The notes below the pieces were generated by a model. That model had not been told where the DNA came from and made no database searches. It saw nothing but the letters and a program-made list of their open reading frames with translations. 64,000 bases of DNA. Origin: Endozoicomonas elysicola (GTDB taxonomy: Bacteria; Pseudomonadota; Gammaproteobacteria; Pseudomonadales; Endozoicomonadaceae). The position numbers and the translations under genes were made by a program. Location of the stretch: NCBI RefSeq assembly GCF_000710775.1, contig NZ_JOJP01000001.1, forward strand, positions 4,510,231-4,574,230, read 5' to 3'. Shown in pieces: positions 27,315-37,007 of this stretch (positions are counted from its first letter, which is position 1; each line of letters starts with the position of its first letter).

Positions 27315-27923
27315 TTGAACACCCGCAAGTTGTACACTCAGTATTATCGTCAAATCGAATCACTCTCTTCCTGGCAACTGACAGCTCTCGCTACTGCGAC
27401 CACTGAACAAGCCTGGCCAAACTTCGCCCTGTTTTCAGAGCTGACAGAGTTTGGAGAGCCAAATGAAGTAAGGCACTGCCTTAACATGCTTTGGGATTAT
27501 ACAGCCGGACTTCAATCATCAAAAAATTTCGAACGCCTGCTTGAACGACTGGATGAAAATACTCCAGCCCTTGAAGAGTTTGATATGTTTGGTGTTCAGC
27601 CAGCACTGGATTTTTCGGTTAGTCTCCACTGTGCGATTAACTGTGCCATGAAAGCATCGGTAGATGACGCTGCCAGTGCATTGACCCTGTCGCTCAGTAC
27701 CATTGGAAAATTTATAAAATACACAGAAGCTGCTGAACTGAAAGGGACTGAGTTAACTCAGTATATTGAAGAGCATGAGCTGTTTGAGGTTCAACTGAAC
27801 TTCATGAGTGAACTGATTAGCATGGTCTGTCAGCAAAAAAAACAGACGAAAGAATTTACCAGGGAAGTCCGGATGTTTTCTGCCAATGATGGTATCAGTC
27901 AGCTGGGAATCAGCCTTGACTAG
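27315..27923 (+). CDS. DUF416 family protein (YjaG-like)
   Basis: A 202-residue cytoplasmic protein matching E. coli YjaG along its length: SLSSWQLTALATATTEQAWPNF near the start, EFDMFGVQPALDFSVSL in the middle, and a C-terminal FSANDGISQLGISL. The family is helical; its function is not established. The start is TTG at 27315, since a stop codon lies in frame just upstream and the N-terminal alignment with YjaG fits; the ribosome site is weak. An imperfect 9-bp inverted repeat (27254-27262 / 27285-27293) sits just upstream. A strong shared terminator follows. Confidence 0.85.
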   Translation: MNTRKLYTQYYRQIESLSSWQLTALATATTEQAWPNFALFSELTEFGEPNEVRHCLNMLWDYTAGLQSSKNFERLLERLDENTPALEEFDMFGVQPALDFSVSLHCAINCAMKASVDDAASALTLSLSTIGKFIKYTEAAELKGTELTQYIEEHELFEVQLNFMSELISMVCQQKKQTKEFTREVRMFSANDGISQLGISLD

Positions 27924-27934
27924 CTGGAACTCTG

Positions 27935-27971
27935 TTAACCGGCATTACTGCGCAAAACAAATGCCGGTTAA
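27935..27971. terminator. Bidirectional terminator
   Basis: TTAACCGGCATT / AATGCCGGTTAA is a perfect 12-bp stem with a 13-nt loop, followed by TTTTAT on the + strand. It separates the DUF416 gene from the convergent DUF1521-like gene. Confidence 0.8.
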
Positions 27972-27983
27972 TTTTATAAAGCA

Positions 27984-29102
27984 TTACTTCACGTTAGAAA
28001 TGATATCCTTAAGCAGTGAGTAGATCTTCTGCTGAGCGTTAGACATGGCTTCATAGTTTTGGTTATACGTCTGCATCGCCCTTTGCAGCTGAACGGTCTG
28101 TAGCTGATTATTTCCGTTGAGATTATCCCTTGCATTTATGAGATCCTGCTTTAAATCCTTCCATTCCTGCTGGGTAAGACTCCCTGTACCACTAGCATCA
28201 ACATACGAAATTCTCAGTTCCTCCGTTAAAAGATCTATCTCCTTCTGTGTCATAAACGGGATTGAACCGGTGAACTCGTTAGCAAGATCCTGTTCAAAAG
28301 CCAACTTCCGAGCAAAATAGCCAGTGACCTGATCATTGGCATCATTGGGGTTAGTCTGGGTAATACTGCCGGTCCCTGAGCCATTAAATTCCCAGGCATG
28401 CATACCACCAGCTTCAAGCAGGATATAACCATCATTGTCGTTGGCATCGAGTGTGATGCCATTCAGGTTTGGCGCTCCTACGGTGGGTGTAGCAGTATCA
28501 ACCCCCGTGATTGTCAGTCCCTGGTTACCACGGGTAATCGTGACAGTGGTAATATCTGCAAGCCCCCCGGAGAAATCTGTCGAATTGAAGGCAGTATCCG
28601 GCGTACCTGCTTCAAAAGTAATTTCCGTTCCGTCATCAAGAATAAAAGTCATATCGCTCATCACAGGAATACCCACTTCCAGGGCATCAACTGTTGTCCC
28701 GACGGGAACAGGAACCAGTGTCTGATTCTGATAAATTAACTGGTTTCCCTCAGCATCCAGAATGGTGAACGTGGTTCCGCCATTACCATCAGGCTGAAAG
28801 TTCAGCCCGTAACCATTATCCAGAACAACATTGCTGTTATTGGCAGTTGTACTGGTACTCCAGGTAGTGGCCGCGTAATTCGTCGTTCCAAATTCAGCGA
28901 CATTGGCTTTACCAATCAGCGTATTGATCGTATCTACATACTGATTACTGGTATCCATTTCACCAATGATTCGACGAACTTCTGAATCCAGCATCTCACC
29001 ACGTTCAAGATAAACGGCAGCGATAAAATCCTGCTGGCTCATTTCCGCAGGATTTAGCGTGGTTACTCCATTATTCGTGTTAACGCCATTAACGTTATTC
29101 AT
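27984..29102 (-). CDS. DUF1521-like protein, probable type III secretion substrate
   Basis: A 372-residue protein without a signal peptide, rich in Asn/Thr/Gly at the N-terminus (MNNVNGVNTNNGVTT), as is common in type III secreted proteins. The central part (about 85-235) is beta-rich; MTFILDDGTEITFEAGTP and TVTITRGNQGLTITGVD resemble the DUF1521 (NopE1-type, metal-induced autocleavage) domain. The GDPH-type cleavage motif is not visible, so self-cleavage is not expected. The C-terminal helix (LQTVQLQRAMQTYNQNYEAM...LLKDIISNVK) resembles the end helix of type III needle or filament subunits. No secretion apparatus is in the window. Assignment rests on remembered family patterns. Confidence 0.5.
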   Translation of the reverse strand: MNNVNGVNTNNGVTTLNPAEMSQQDFIAAVYLERGEMLDSEVRRIIGEMDTSNQYVDTINTLIGKANVAEFGTTNYAATTWSTSTTANNSNVVLDNGYGLNFQPDGNGGTTFTILDAEGNQLIYQNQTLVPVPVGTTVDALEVGIPVMSDMTFILDDGTEITFEAGTPDTAFNSTDFSGGLADITTVTITRGNQGLTITGVDTATPTVGAPNLNGITLDANDNDGYILLEAGGMHAWEFNGSGTGSITQTNPNDANDQVTGYFARKLAFEQDLANEFTGSIPFMTQKEIDLLTEELRISYVDASGTGSLTQQEWKDLKQDLINARDNLNGNNQLQTVQLQRAMQTYNQNYEAMSNAQQKIYSLLKDIISNVK

Positions 29103-29157
29103 GCTGTTCTCATCCCTGAAAAGCAGTAACTATTTTTTACGCTGATCCGTTTATGGG

Positions 29158-29520
29158 TTATACATACCCGGAACGCTTTTTGGCTGAAGTTGTTTTGTTC
29201 ACCTTGCGCTGACTGAGCAGACGACTGGCACTTCTCAACTCTTTCCGTTTAGCTGAAGCCTCATTAGCCATATTGCTTTTAAATTCATTATGAAAATTCA
29301 GCAGTTCTTCCCTGGCTTTCTGCTTTTGTCGGGATGTCCAGTAGTCACTGTTAATAAAAGCACGCAGCTTTTGCCGGTCCATGCCCCCGTTTTTCATAAA
29401 TTCTTCCTGCTTATCCAACAGCACCTTTGCCTCACGTATGGCAGACTTTGATACTTCAGATGCCAGATAGTTGGATTTCTGCAACTTGGTAATATCTACC
29501 AGCTTGAGTTTGACCGCCAT
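29158..29520 (-). CDS. Small basic helical protein upstream of the DUF1521-like gene
   Basis: A 120-residue, Lys/Arg-rich, almost entirely helical protein without signal peptide or membrane segment. It contains SKSAIREAKVLLDKQEEFM and a long basic C-terminal helix ending KKRSGYV. No family is recognised. A strong GGGGGATGTC site precedes ATG 29520. It lies 55 bp upstream of the DUF1521-like gene on the same strand and is probably co-transcribed, so a chaperone or co-secreted partner role is possible. Confidence 0.6.
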   Translation of the reverse strand: MAVKLKLVDITKLQKSNYLASEVSKSAIREAKVLLDKQEEFMKNGGMDRQKLRAFINSDYWTSRQKQKAREELLNFHNEFKSNMANEASAKRKELRSASRLLSQRKVNKTTSAKKRSGYV

Positions 29521-29696
29521 GACATCCCCCAGATAGCCTTTTTAAATCAGGTCGTATTGAAACTCTCTGGATACCTATATCGGTCTTAATCCGAAACTAT
29601 GTAGAACAATGACCATTTTTATCACCGTGTCCGGCTCTGTTGCTTGAACAGTACTTCTTATATGGTGATTTGTCTGAAAACATTCAGCAGCCAAAA

Positions 29697-29726
29697 TTGG
29701 CGAGCCAGACGTAAAATGCCTACAAT
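29697..29726 (+). promoter_or_regulatory. Sigma-70 promoter of the DUF2788 gene
   Basis: TTGGCG (29697-29702) and TACAAT (29721-29726) are separated by 18 bp and lie 24 bp before the ATG with its GGGAGG site. Confidence 0.5.
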
Positions 29727-29750
29727 GTCGCCAAAATAATGGGAGGTTCT

Positions 29751-29948
29751 ATGGACGTTGCTGAATTCGAAGCCTTAATGATGCAGGTTCTAATCGGCGG
29801 ACTGGTTTTATTCATGGCCTTTATCGTTTATGACCTGGCCAAAAAATCCAATGCGGGAAAGTGGGGAACCTTCGTACTTTTTGGAGCACTGGGCCTTGGT
29901 GTCCTAGGCTTTCTAATCAAAACGTTTATTGTTGAAATCATTCTTTAG
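29751..29948 (+). CDS. DUF2788 family small membrane protein
   Basis: A 65-residue protein with two predicted transmembrane helices (about 10-27, LIGGLVLFMAFIVYDLA, and 37-60, FVLFGALGLGVLGFLI). The pattern MDVAEFEALMMQV...YDLAKKSNAGK is that of the gammaproteobacterial DUF2788 family; its function is unknown. ATG 29751 is chosen because GGGAGG lies 6 nt upstream; the earlier in-frame ATG overlaps that ribosome site. A weak 6-bp stem with a T-run at about 30042-30066 may end its transcript. Confidence 0.8.
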   Translation: MDVAEFEALMMQVLIGGLVLFMAFIVYDLAKKSNAGKWGTFVLFGALGLGVLGFLIKTFIVEIIL

Positions 29949-30089
29949 GGGTCGGCTACAAATATGTATGCAAAAAAACCAACAGGTATGGGGCTGTAGA
30001 CAAGGGCGTTTAGATAAATATCTTCCAAGAAAAAGTAATCTGCTATTTAAAGAAAAACAGATTTTTAGTGGGACCTTGCCCAAAAGTGA

Positions 30090-31538
30090 TTAAGAATAGC
30101 CAAGCCAGGACATCCAGACACTACCTAAACCAAGCCAGACCACCAGGTATACCGGACTCATTATCAGCCCTACCTTCCACCAGGTTAAAAGAGGTACATA
30201 TCCGGCACCATAAAGAATCGGGGCAGGCCCATTCCCGTAGTGAGTGACAACAGCACAAATATTACTCATATAAGCCAGCATCAGTGCTCCTCCCAGTGGA
30301 GGCACGCCGGCACTAAGCATAATCAGTAGAAAACTCGCATACATGGCACTGATCTGCGCTGTTGATGCAGCAAAGAAGTAATGAAAGAAATAGTAAAGTG
30401 CACAAATAGAGATCATTGTCAGCCAGGCAGGTAAACCACTAAACAGAACGCCAACCTGCTCACTGACATAATTCACAACCCCATAGGCACTGAGATAATG
30501 AGCCATGGTAATAAATGCCCCGAACCAGATCATGGTGTCCCAGGCTCCTTTATTGCCACGAACATCATCCCAGTTCAGCACACCACTTAACAGCAGAATA
30601 CAGACCCCTACCATAGCAACCAGTGTTGCTGAAAAGCCAAGCTGGTGACCAAATATCCAAAGAACAAGCAGAGTCAGGAATGTACCAGCCATAATCCATT
30701 CATCCCTTGTCAGAGAACCCAGACGATGGAGTTCATTCTGGGCCACCTTGACGGCCATGGGGGTTTCTTTCAATTCTGGCGAGACAATGCGGTACAGACA
30801 AAGTGGCATTAAGATAAGGCTGACAATACCGGGCAGCAATGCTCCCAATGCCCACATAGCCCAGCTCAACTCAATACCCTGAGTGCCTGCAAGCTTGACC
30901 ACCAGTGGATTACCTGCCATTGCTGTCAGGAACATGGTGCTGGTAATAGCATTGGCATGGAAGACAATCATGACCAGAAAGGATCCCATCCTGACGGCGG
31001 TCACTCCCGGTTTACTGTCATAGACAGTGGCAATGGATTGCATAATCGGATACACCACAGCGCCTGCACGAGCGGTAGTACTTGGCATTGCTGGAGCAAG
31101 CAGCATATCCGTCAGGGTCAGACCATAACCCAAAGTCAGGGTTTTCTTCCCCATGATACGCATGAAGCAGTAGGCGATTCTGAGCCCAAGCCCGGTTTTT
31201 ATAAACCCGTGAGAGATGAAAAACGCCAGAACCACCAGCCAGGTAACAGGGTCACCATAACCCGCCAGTGCCTGCTTGAGTGTCAATGTTTCGGTCAACC
31301 CCAGGGCTGTAACCCCCATCAGGGTGATTGCTGACATCGTCATTGGAGTGACCATTACCCCCATCAGGGTGCTGAAAAAAATAATCAGCATATGCCAGCC
31401 CTGCAGATCCAGACCTTCCGGAGTCGGAAGTACCCATAAAGCCGCCCCCAGTAGCAATGGAGCTAAAAAACGGATAACTAATTTCAAGTCAATCGCCCGC
31501 TGCCGAATGTGCTCATTGCTTACTGGTGGTGTGCTCAC
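30090..31538 (-). CDS. DASS/SLC13-family anion (dicarboxylate) symporter
   Basis: A 482-residue inner-membrane protein with about 12 hydrophobic segments. It has the divalent anion:Na+ symporter pattern: GWHMLIIFFSTLMGVMVTPM at the first helices, a PAMPSTTARAGAVVYPI motif in the first SNT-like region, and the second SNT-like region around AASTAQISAMYAS. These SN(T)-type motifs bind Na+ and the carboxylate in the family. Closest well-known relatives are plastid 2-oxoglutarate/malate translocators and bacterial CitT/TtdT. The start is taken as GTG 31538, with AAAGGGG 6 nt upstream, instead of an ATG 20 codons earlier. Divergent from rluE. Confidence 0.82.
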   Translation of the reverse strand: MSTPPVSNEHIRQRAIDLKLVIRFLAPLLLGAALWVLPTPEGLDLQGWHMLIIFFSTLMGVMVTPMTMSAITLMGVTALGLTETLTLKQALAGYGDPVTWLVVLAFFISHGFIKTGLGLRIAYCFMRIMGKKTLTLGYGLTLTDMLLAPAMPSTTARAGAVVYPIMQSIATVYDSKPGVTAVRMGSFLVMIVFHANAITSTMFLTAMAGNPLVVKLAGTQGIELSWAMWALGALLPGIVSLILMPLCLYRIVSPELKETPMAVKVAQNELHRLGSLTRDEWIMAGTFLTLLVLWIFGHQLGFSATLVAMVGVCILLLSGVLNWDDVRGNKGAWDTMIWFGAFITMAHYLSAYGVVNYVSEQVGVLFSGLPAWLTMISICALYYFFHYFFAASTAQISAMYASFLLIMLSAGVPPLGGALMLAYMSNICAVVTHYGNGPAPILYGAGYVPLLTWWKVGLIMSPVYLVVWLGLGSVWMSWLGYS

Positions 31539-31633
31539 AACAAACCCCTTTAAAAATTGTGGTTTTTGCCACAGTCTAGTCGTCAGGACCTCCTGCATTT
31601 ATAATTCTGACTTTATTCCATCAGTGATCACCC

Positions 31634-32290
31634 ATGCAGGCTTCTGTCATACGCTCTACTTCAAAAAACCGATTACTCCTCTTCAATAAACCTTACGGTG
31701 TTCTCACTCAGTTCACTGACCAGGAAGGTCGGCAAACTCTGAAGGATTTCATCAACATTCCCGGCATTTACCCTGCAGGCAGGCTGGACCGAGACAGTGA
31801 AGGGTTATTGCTGCTGACCAACAATGGTCAGTTACAAAACCTTATTGCCTCACCAAAACACAAGATGCCCAAAACGTACTGGGTTCAGGTTGAGGGAATC
31901 CCCGATGCCCAAGCTTTAGACCATCTTTGTACTGGAGTAGTTCTAAATGATGGCCCCACTCTTCCAGCGCAGGCAGAACTCATTGATTCGCCTGAAGTTT
32001 GGGACAGAAGCCCCCCCATACGAGAAAGAAAGTCGGTACCGGATTGCTGGATTCAATTAACCATTCAGGAGGGTAGAAACCGTCAAGTCAGAAGAATGAC
32101 TGCCGCTATTGGTCATCCAACGCTCAGGCTGATTCGCTGCCAGATTGGACCATGGAAAATTGACGGTCTACAGCCAGGACATTGGCGTGAGTTGGAAATC
32201 CCTGCTTCACTGAAAGACAAACTCATTAACAATAAATCCAACAGTGTGAAGTGGAAAACATCAGGAAAACGCCCTCGCTGGAAGCGATAA
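31634..32290 (+). CDS. rluE: 23S rRNA pseudouridine synthase RluE
   Basis: A 218-residue RsuA/RluE-family enzyme that converts a uridine of 23S rRNA (U2457 in E. coli) to pseudouridine. The catalytic aspartate is in [14 protein letters not shown] (Asp52); the [14 protein letters not shown] and [23 protein letters not shown] motifs are typical. No S4 domain is present, as in RluE. A basic tail (SGKRPRWKR) ends the protein. The last 40 bp overlap the VanZ-like gene in another frame. Confidence 0.93.
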   Translation: MQASVIRSTSKNRLLLFNKPYGVLTQFTDQEGRQTLKDFINIPGIYPAGRLDRDSEGLLLLTNNGQLQNLIASPKHKMPKTYWVQVEGIPDAQALDHLCTGVVLNDGPTLPAQAELIDSPEVWDRSPPIRERKSVPDCWIQLTIQEGRNRQVRRMTAAIGHPTLRLIRCQIGPWKIDGLQPGHWRELEIPASLKDKLINNKSNSVKWKTSGKRPRWKR

Positions 32291-32730
32291 TTCTTCAGCA
32301 CTATTTGCCAGTCAGCAAAGCGGCATTAGCGATAACCCTTACGACGATCACCATTTTGTCTCTATTGCCTGTAGACAACATTAAAGGCATTGATCTGACA
32401 TTCTGGAATCTGCCGGTCGCTGCTGACAAAATAGCTCATTTTATTGCTTTTCTAGTTATCTCAGGGCTTATTGATAGCTTCTGTTATCAAGATGCGTTTA
32501 ACCTTAAAAAAGCAGCAATCGCGGCCATTTATGGTATTTGGATCGAAAGCCTACAATCCCTTACGGATTATCGACACCCCTCTTTTTGGGATATCGTCGC
32601 TAACTGTGTTGGCATACTTATGTATTGGATGCTCATTCCTTTATTTAAAATAACTCCCATTTTAAGAGTTCGATGGCAATATAAAGAAACAACTCACCTT
32701 GAGACAACCTCAGAGCATGTTGATAAATAA
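32251..32730 (+). CDS. VanZ-like family membrane protein
   Basis: A 159-residue membrane protein with four predicted helices. VanZ-like hallmarks are [16 protein letters not shown] (helix 2), [26 protein letters not shown] (helices 3 and 4 with the conserved E-x-x-Q and D-x-x-x-N patterns). The function of VanZ-like proteins outside teicoplanin resistance is not settled. The start is GTG 32251 inside the end of rluE, implying translational coupling. A Thr/Glu-rich tail follows the last helix. Confidence 0.8.
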   Translation: MENIRKTPSLEAIILQHYLPVSKAALAITLTTITILSLLPVDNIKGIDLTFWNLPVAADKIAHFIAFLVISGLIDSFCYQDAFNLKKAAIAAIYGIWIESLQSLTDYRHPSFWDIVANCVGILMYWMLIPLFKITPILRVRWQYKETTHLETTSEHVDK

Positions 32731-32740
32731 TGTAGCTCAC

Positions 32741-33595
32741 TTATGCATCGCTACTACCAAGAAAATGACTGTAAGGTATAACCGAGCTTTCAAATAGCAC
32801 AACAGGAACGTTTTCTCCTCCTGAGTTTTTTACTACCTTCAGATTACCTTTGGTCTCATTATCAGGAACAACAACCATCTTCGGCGTATATCCATCCTTA
32901 ATCTGACTTATTAAAGTATCCGGATCAGAAAAAACTTTTACCTTAATTCCATCTTTTGCGAGCGTACGCCTGAACAGGTTCTGCTCCTCAGTGGAAAGTC
33001 CTATTAGTGCGATAGAAGGGGTAACCGGAGGGATCACAATGCTACCAAACAAAAATAAAAGGTTACTCCCTGCAACAGGAATCAAACCAGCATTTCTGGG
33101 CGTGTAGGCAAGATTGACACTCATGCCTCGTCCATCTTCATCCCGGTAGCGAATTGAAGGATAGGCATAGGGTTGAATGGCTCCTGAATCAAAACCAGAT
33201 AACCATTGGAAAGTTCCCATAATTGAAAGGGCAAGATTCAGATCAATACTCCAGCGTTCGGATATATGAAAGGAAAAGCGAAGAATAGGACCAGTGAAGA
33301 TCATCGGCAAAAAGCGGCAATCAAACATGCCCCCAAACTGCCAGAGTAAATCAACATCTCCCCATTCATTTTCATAGCCCGTTAAGACAACTTTTCCAGC
33401 AATTCCTGGATTTAGAACAAAGCGACCATCACCATCCAGTAAAATACCAGAATTCTGCTGCTGAAAGCCTCTGTCGATATGAGCCGATAAGCCCGTAATA
33501 TCTATTTCAAACCCACTTACCCTGAACCCAAATAAAAGCAGGAAAATGCATATGGAAAGCTGAAGTTTTTTGATTAAACTGAAAGCCCTTGGCAT
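32741..33595 (-). CDS. Exported protein with outer-membrane-barrel-like N-part and receiver-like C-part
   Basis: A 284-residue protein with a signal peptide (about 1-28, ending VSG). Residues 30-190 alternate polar and aromatic residues in short strands (VDLLWQFGGMFDCRF, IRYRDEDGRGMSVNLAYTPR), as in small outer-membrane barrels. Residues 192-275 look like a response-regulator receiver fold: SIALIGLSTEEQNLFRRTLA, then GIKVKVFSDPDTLISQIKDG, then PKMVVVPDNE. The canonical acidic pair after the first strand is absent, so phosphotransfer is unlikely. No family is recognised. Monocistronic, facing the VanZ-like gene at 10 bp. Confidence 0.5.
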   Translation of the reverse strand: MPRAFSLIKKLQLSICIFLLLFGFRVSGFEIDITGLSAHIDRGFQQQNSGILLDGDGRFVLNPGIAGKVVLTGYENEWGDVDLLWQFGGMFDCRFLPMIFTGPILRFSFHISERWSIDLNLALSIMGTFQWLSGFDSGAIQPYAYPSIRYRDEDGRGMSVNLAYTPRNAGLIPVAGSNLLFLFGSIVIPPVTPSIALIGLSTEEQNLFRRTLAKDGIKVKVFSDPDTLISQIKDGYTPKMVVVPDNETKGNLKVVKNSGGENVPVVLFESSVIPYSHFLGSSDA

Positions 33596-33813
33596 AGCAA
33601 ATAAACCCCACCCCCTAACCCATTGACTAATCAGGCAACCAAGAGATGGACAAAAACATAAGCAAATAGTTCAAGAACAAACGAATGCCATACTTATACG
33701 TATCAGGAAGGCCAGAAACAGTACATCTCTCCCCTTCCATAGTTACCAGAAAACTCAAAACTATAATGTTGGAAGGGAGTATTTAATAATCCAAAGACTA
33801 TGGTCATCTATAG

Positions 33814-35163
33814 CTACTGCCAGCTTACTATAGGCCTGGGTGCAGTGATTAAAGGCTGGTGAGCATTCGTCGAACAGGCAACGCCATGATTATTCAAAAG
33901 ATTGCAGGCATACTGCGCAATCTCATAATGAGTATGGGCAGTCGGATGAACCGTATCGAAAAAGAAGTGTTCATCAGGATTGGAACAGACTGGAACCTCT
34001 TCCCCAGCAGCAGAGTGAGATGCAACCTGTGCTGCATCAGCAAGGGATGGGTTATTCATGATGTGCTCAACAAGCCCTGCTCCATACTTTTCCTTGTGAG
34101 CATCAATGTTTGGAAGTCCCGCAGTTATCCCCAGACAAGGTTTATCCGTGATAATGCCATGCTGTGCTGCTCCAGAGATCAACTGATTCATCATGGTTGC
34201 TGCATCCAACTCAATAATCACCGTTTCCTTATAGCGCTCACGAACAGCTTGCAGAGCGGCTTTCAACTCGCTGTTGTTTTCCTGAACAGCATTGGCCATC
34301 CAGGCTCGAACAGGTTCCGGTGCCAGCTGATATCGAGGCGTTAAATTAATGTCCGGAAGGTTTATAACCACTACATGCCTGGCACCCAGACGAATCAAGC
34401 GCGTAATATCAGACACATATTTATTCACCACCTCTTTGGAATCAGGCCAACCATTCAAATAGTCATTTGCACTGTTAAAGAACATCACCAGTGTCTTTGA
34501 CCCATCAAATGAGAGGTTTTCCTGTGACCAGGCACTAATAATCAAACCTTCACATGGGGGAACAAGACTGCCGGAAACGAAATCTTCCGCAAGGCTCTCA
34601 ACCCCGTGAGCAATGTGAATAAGGTTACCAGGATGCTCCATTTTTTGAGGTGCACATAATGTCCAGCTACCAGCCATAGCCCGATTATCAAGGCTTGCCC
34701 CCAGCATATGATGGAGATAATCAGGCCAAACTCCCTTAAATTCGATACCACCTGTGAACATGCCTTTCAAATAGTATTTAGGGTCAGGCAAAATCGGGAT
34801 AGGCAGATGTTTAGTAAAATCCAGAAGTGCAGTTAAAGACTCTTTTTCGATGTGCAATAGCCGGGTGCGAATCCAGTGCAAATGAGAAACCGCAGCATAC
34901 CCAGGCACATCCTGCATCAGTGAATTATTCAGAAATGGCAGCAGGTTCAGCATAGGTTTGCCATCAACCATATTACCTTTCAGGGTGTTCAGCAGCTTCC
35001 AGGTTGAGAATGGGCCATTACCATCTGAAACACTGTCCCCGAAAACAAGCACATTCTCGATGCGTATCAGATCCGAGGAATCATCTGAAACTGAGTACTC
35101 TGGCAAGACAGAGCAGCAAGAAACAACAACGAGAAAGCACAAACCCTTCAGAAAAGGTCTCAT
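33814..35163 (-). CDS. Exported GDSL/SGNH lipase-like hydrolase
   Basis: A 449-residue secreted esterase/phospholipase-like protein. I start it at ATG 35163 (MRPFLKGLCFLVVVSCCSV), which gives a clean signal peptide; an upstream in-frame start would bury it. Block I is VLVFGDSVSDGNG with the catalytic serine; block III is FFNSANDYLNGW with Gly replaced by Ser/Ala; block V is DTVHPTAHTHYEIA with the Asp-His pair. The arrangement resembles thermolabile hemolysin/GCAT-type lipases of Vibrio and Aeromonas, which act on phospholipids and sterols. A role on host membranes is inferred. Confidence 0.82.
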   Translation of the reverse strand: MRPFLKGLCFLVVVSCCSVLPEYSVSDDSSDLIRIENVLVFGDSVSDGNGPFSTWKLLNTLKGNMVDGKPMLNLLPFLNNSLMQDVPGYAAVSHLHWIRTRLLHIEKESLTALLDFTKHLPIPILPDPKYYLKGMFTGGIEFKGVWPDYLHHMLGASLDNRAMAGSWTLCAPQKMEHPGNLIHIAHGVESLAEDFVSGSLVPPCEGLIISAWSQENLSFDGSKTLVMFFNSANDYLNGWPDSKEVVNKYVSDITRLIRLGARHVVVINLPDINLTPRYQLAPEPVRAWMANAVQENNSELKAALQAVRERYKETVIIELDAATMMNQLISGAAQHGIITDKPCLGITAGLPNIDAHKEKYGAGLVEHIMNNPSLADAAQVASHSAAGEEVPVCSNPDEHFFFDTVHPTAHTHYEIAQYACNLLNNHGVACSTNAHQPLITAPRPIVSWQ

Positions 35164-35284
35164 GATAGCAACCTTGGAATCGTCTGATACTGGAATGAAA
35201 GTAGCCACATATCAGGATTGCTACCAATGAAACTTCGGTTGATATTTATGGGTTAATATAAACGACGATCATAATAAGACAGTA

Positions 35285-36028
35285 TTAAATTACTTGACTT
35301 AAAAAAACCTTTAAACGATCACTTTCCGGAGCATCAAAAAAGGCACTTGGTTCACAGTCAACCAATAACTCTCCTCCATCCATAAACAGCACCCGATCAG
35401 CAACTTCCCGGGCAAACCCCATCTCATGGGTAACGACTACCATCGTCATACCTTCTCTGGCCAGCTGCTTCATGACATCCAGAACTTCACCCACCATTTC
35501 CGGGTCAAGCGCGCTGGTTGGCTCATCAAACAGCATAATACGTGGTTGCATAGCCAAAGCTCGAGCTATGGCTACCCGCTGCTGCTGACCACCCGAGAGT
35601 TGTGGAGGAAAGCTGACGGCTTTATCCGCCAGACCTACTTTTAACAGCAGGTCTTTTGCTCTCTCTTCCGCTTCAACCCGACCAATCCCCCGAACCTTCA
35701 TCGGTGCCAGACAGATATTGTCCATCACGGATAAATGGGGAAACAGATTAAATGACTGGAAAACCATTCCCACTTCTTCCCTGAGCTTATTCACATCTCC
35801 AGGAGTCGTCAGTGAAATGCCATCAACAACAATCTCACCATCATTAATGGTTTCCAGCTGATTCAATGTTCTCAGGAAAGTCGACTTGCCGGAGCCACTG
35901 GGGCCGATAACAACAACAACCTCCCCTTCCTGTACATTCTGATGAATATTCCTGAGTGCATGAACCCCATTGGGATAGATCTTTTCAACGCCTTTTACCT
36001 GAATAATGGCTTCAGTCTCTGACGGCAT
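35285..36028 (-). CDS. Polar amino acid ABC transporter, ATP-binding protein
   Basis: A 247-residue GlnQ/HisP-type ATPase. Walker A is GPSGSGKST (about 42-50), the signature is [15 protein letters not shown], and Walker B is [17 protein letters not shown]. It energises uptake of a polar amino acid with the permease upstream, whose stop overlaps this gene's start by 17 bp. Third gene of the unit (binding protein, permease, ATPase). Substrate not determinable; glutamine/glutamate-type is usual for this subgroup. Confidence 0.94.
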   Translation of the reverse strand: MPSETEAIIQVKGVEKIYPNGVHALRNIHQNVQEGEVVVVIGPSGSGKSTFLRTLNQLETINDGEIVVDGISLTTPGDVNKLREEVGMVFQSFNLFPHLSVMDNICLAPMKVRGIGRVEAEERAKDLLLKVGLADKAVSFPPQLSGGQQQRVAIARALAMQPRIMLFDEPTSALDPEMVGEVLDVMKQLAREGMTMVVVTHEMGFAREVADRVLFMDGGELLVDCEPSAFFDAPESDRLKVFLSQVI

Positions 36029-37004
36029 ATCTCACCTCCAAACGACGAACCAGCAAGGAAAGAGAAGCTGTCAGAATCAGATACAAAAATGCAACGCTGA
36101 ACCATACTTCGAATGGACTGAATGTCACACTCACCACTTCCCGCCCGGCCTTGGTCAGATCCGTCAGAGAAATCACGGATACCAGTGAGGAATCCTTGAT
36201 CAGATTGATAAACTGTCCCGCCAGGGGAGGAAGTACTCGTTTAAAGGCCTGAGGAAGAATGACATAACGCATGGTTTTACCACGACTCATCCCGAGGCTT
36301 CTTCCCGCTTCCATCTGTCCCCGGCTGATGGACTCAATACCCGCCCGAATAATTTCTGCAACATAGGCTCCTGTGAATACAGACAACGCCACCACGCCAG
36401 CAGTGAATCGCTCCAGATCCAGAACCGTGCCAAGAAAGAAATAGACAATGAAGATTTGAACCAGCAGAGGGGTTCCGCGAACCAGCTCAACGTAGAGAGT
36501 AGCAAAATGTCGCAATGCTGGATTCGGGGATATTCGAGCCAAACCTGCCAGGGATCCCAGAAGAATGGCAAAAACAATGGAAACCAGCGATAGCTTAATG
36601 GTCATCCAGAGACCGGTGGCTATTGGCCCTGACTGCCATTGATAATTTACAGCCAGTAAATCTCCTTCAAAGATGAGGTCACCCTCAGCGATGACAAACT
36701 CCTGATAATTGACAATAACAGCACGTTCACTGTCGTCAATATCATTAACAAGGATTAACTGCCCCTTATCGTTACTTTCAATGGTGCCATCAAACTCAGC
36801 GCGGAGTTCATCGCGGGCTTGATAAACGATGTACTGAGGAATACGATCCCAGCGCCAGATATAGTCAATCGCTTGACTGGACTTATAGATACCCAGACCC
36901 AACAGCAGCAATATTGCAGCGAAAACCAGATTCCAGAGAACCTGGTTTGGCTGCTTCTCCATTTGCAAAGGCTGGCCTTTCACGGGTTTACTCTGCAGCA
37001 TCAA
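36012..37004 (-). CDS. Polar amino acid ABC transporter, permease with long periplasmic loop
   Basis: A 330-residue permease, longer than the usual 220-240. The first helix (about 27-45) is followed by a roughly 85-residue polar segment (about 50-130) before the standard HEQRO-type permease domain, which holds the EAA loop in [22 protein letters not shown]. The fused segment probably lies in the periplasm. One permease gene only, so it should work as a homodimer. It starts 3 bp after the binding-protein stop. Confidence 0.92.
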   Translation of the reverse strand: MMLQSKPVKGQPLQMEKQPNQVLWNLVFAAILLLLGLGIYKSSQAIDYIWRWDRIPQYIVYQARDELRAEFDGTIESNDKGQLILVNDIDDSERAVIVNYQEFVIAEGDLIFEGDLLAVNYQWQSGPIATGLWMTIKLSLVSIVFAILLGSLAGLARISPNPALRHFATLYVELVRGTPLLVQIFIVYFFLGTVLDLERFTAGVVALSVFTGAYVAEIIRAGIESISRGQMEAGRSLGMSRGKTMRYVILPQAFKRVLPPLAGQFINLIKDSSLVSVISLTDLTKAGREVVSVTFSPFEVWFSVAFLYLILTASLSLLVRRLEVRYAVRD

Positions 37005-37007
37005 CCG

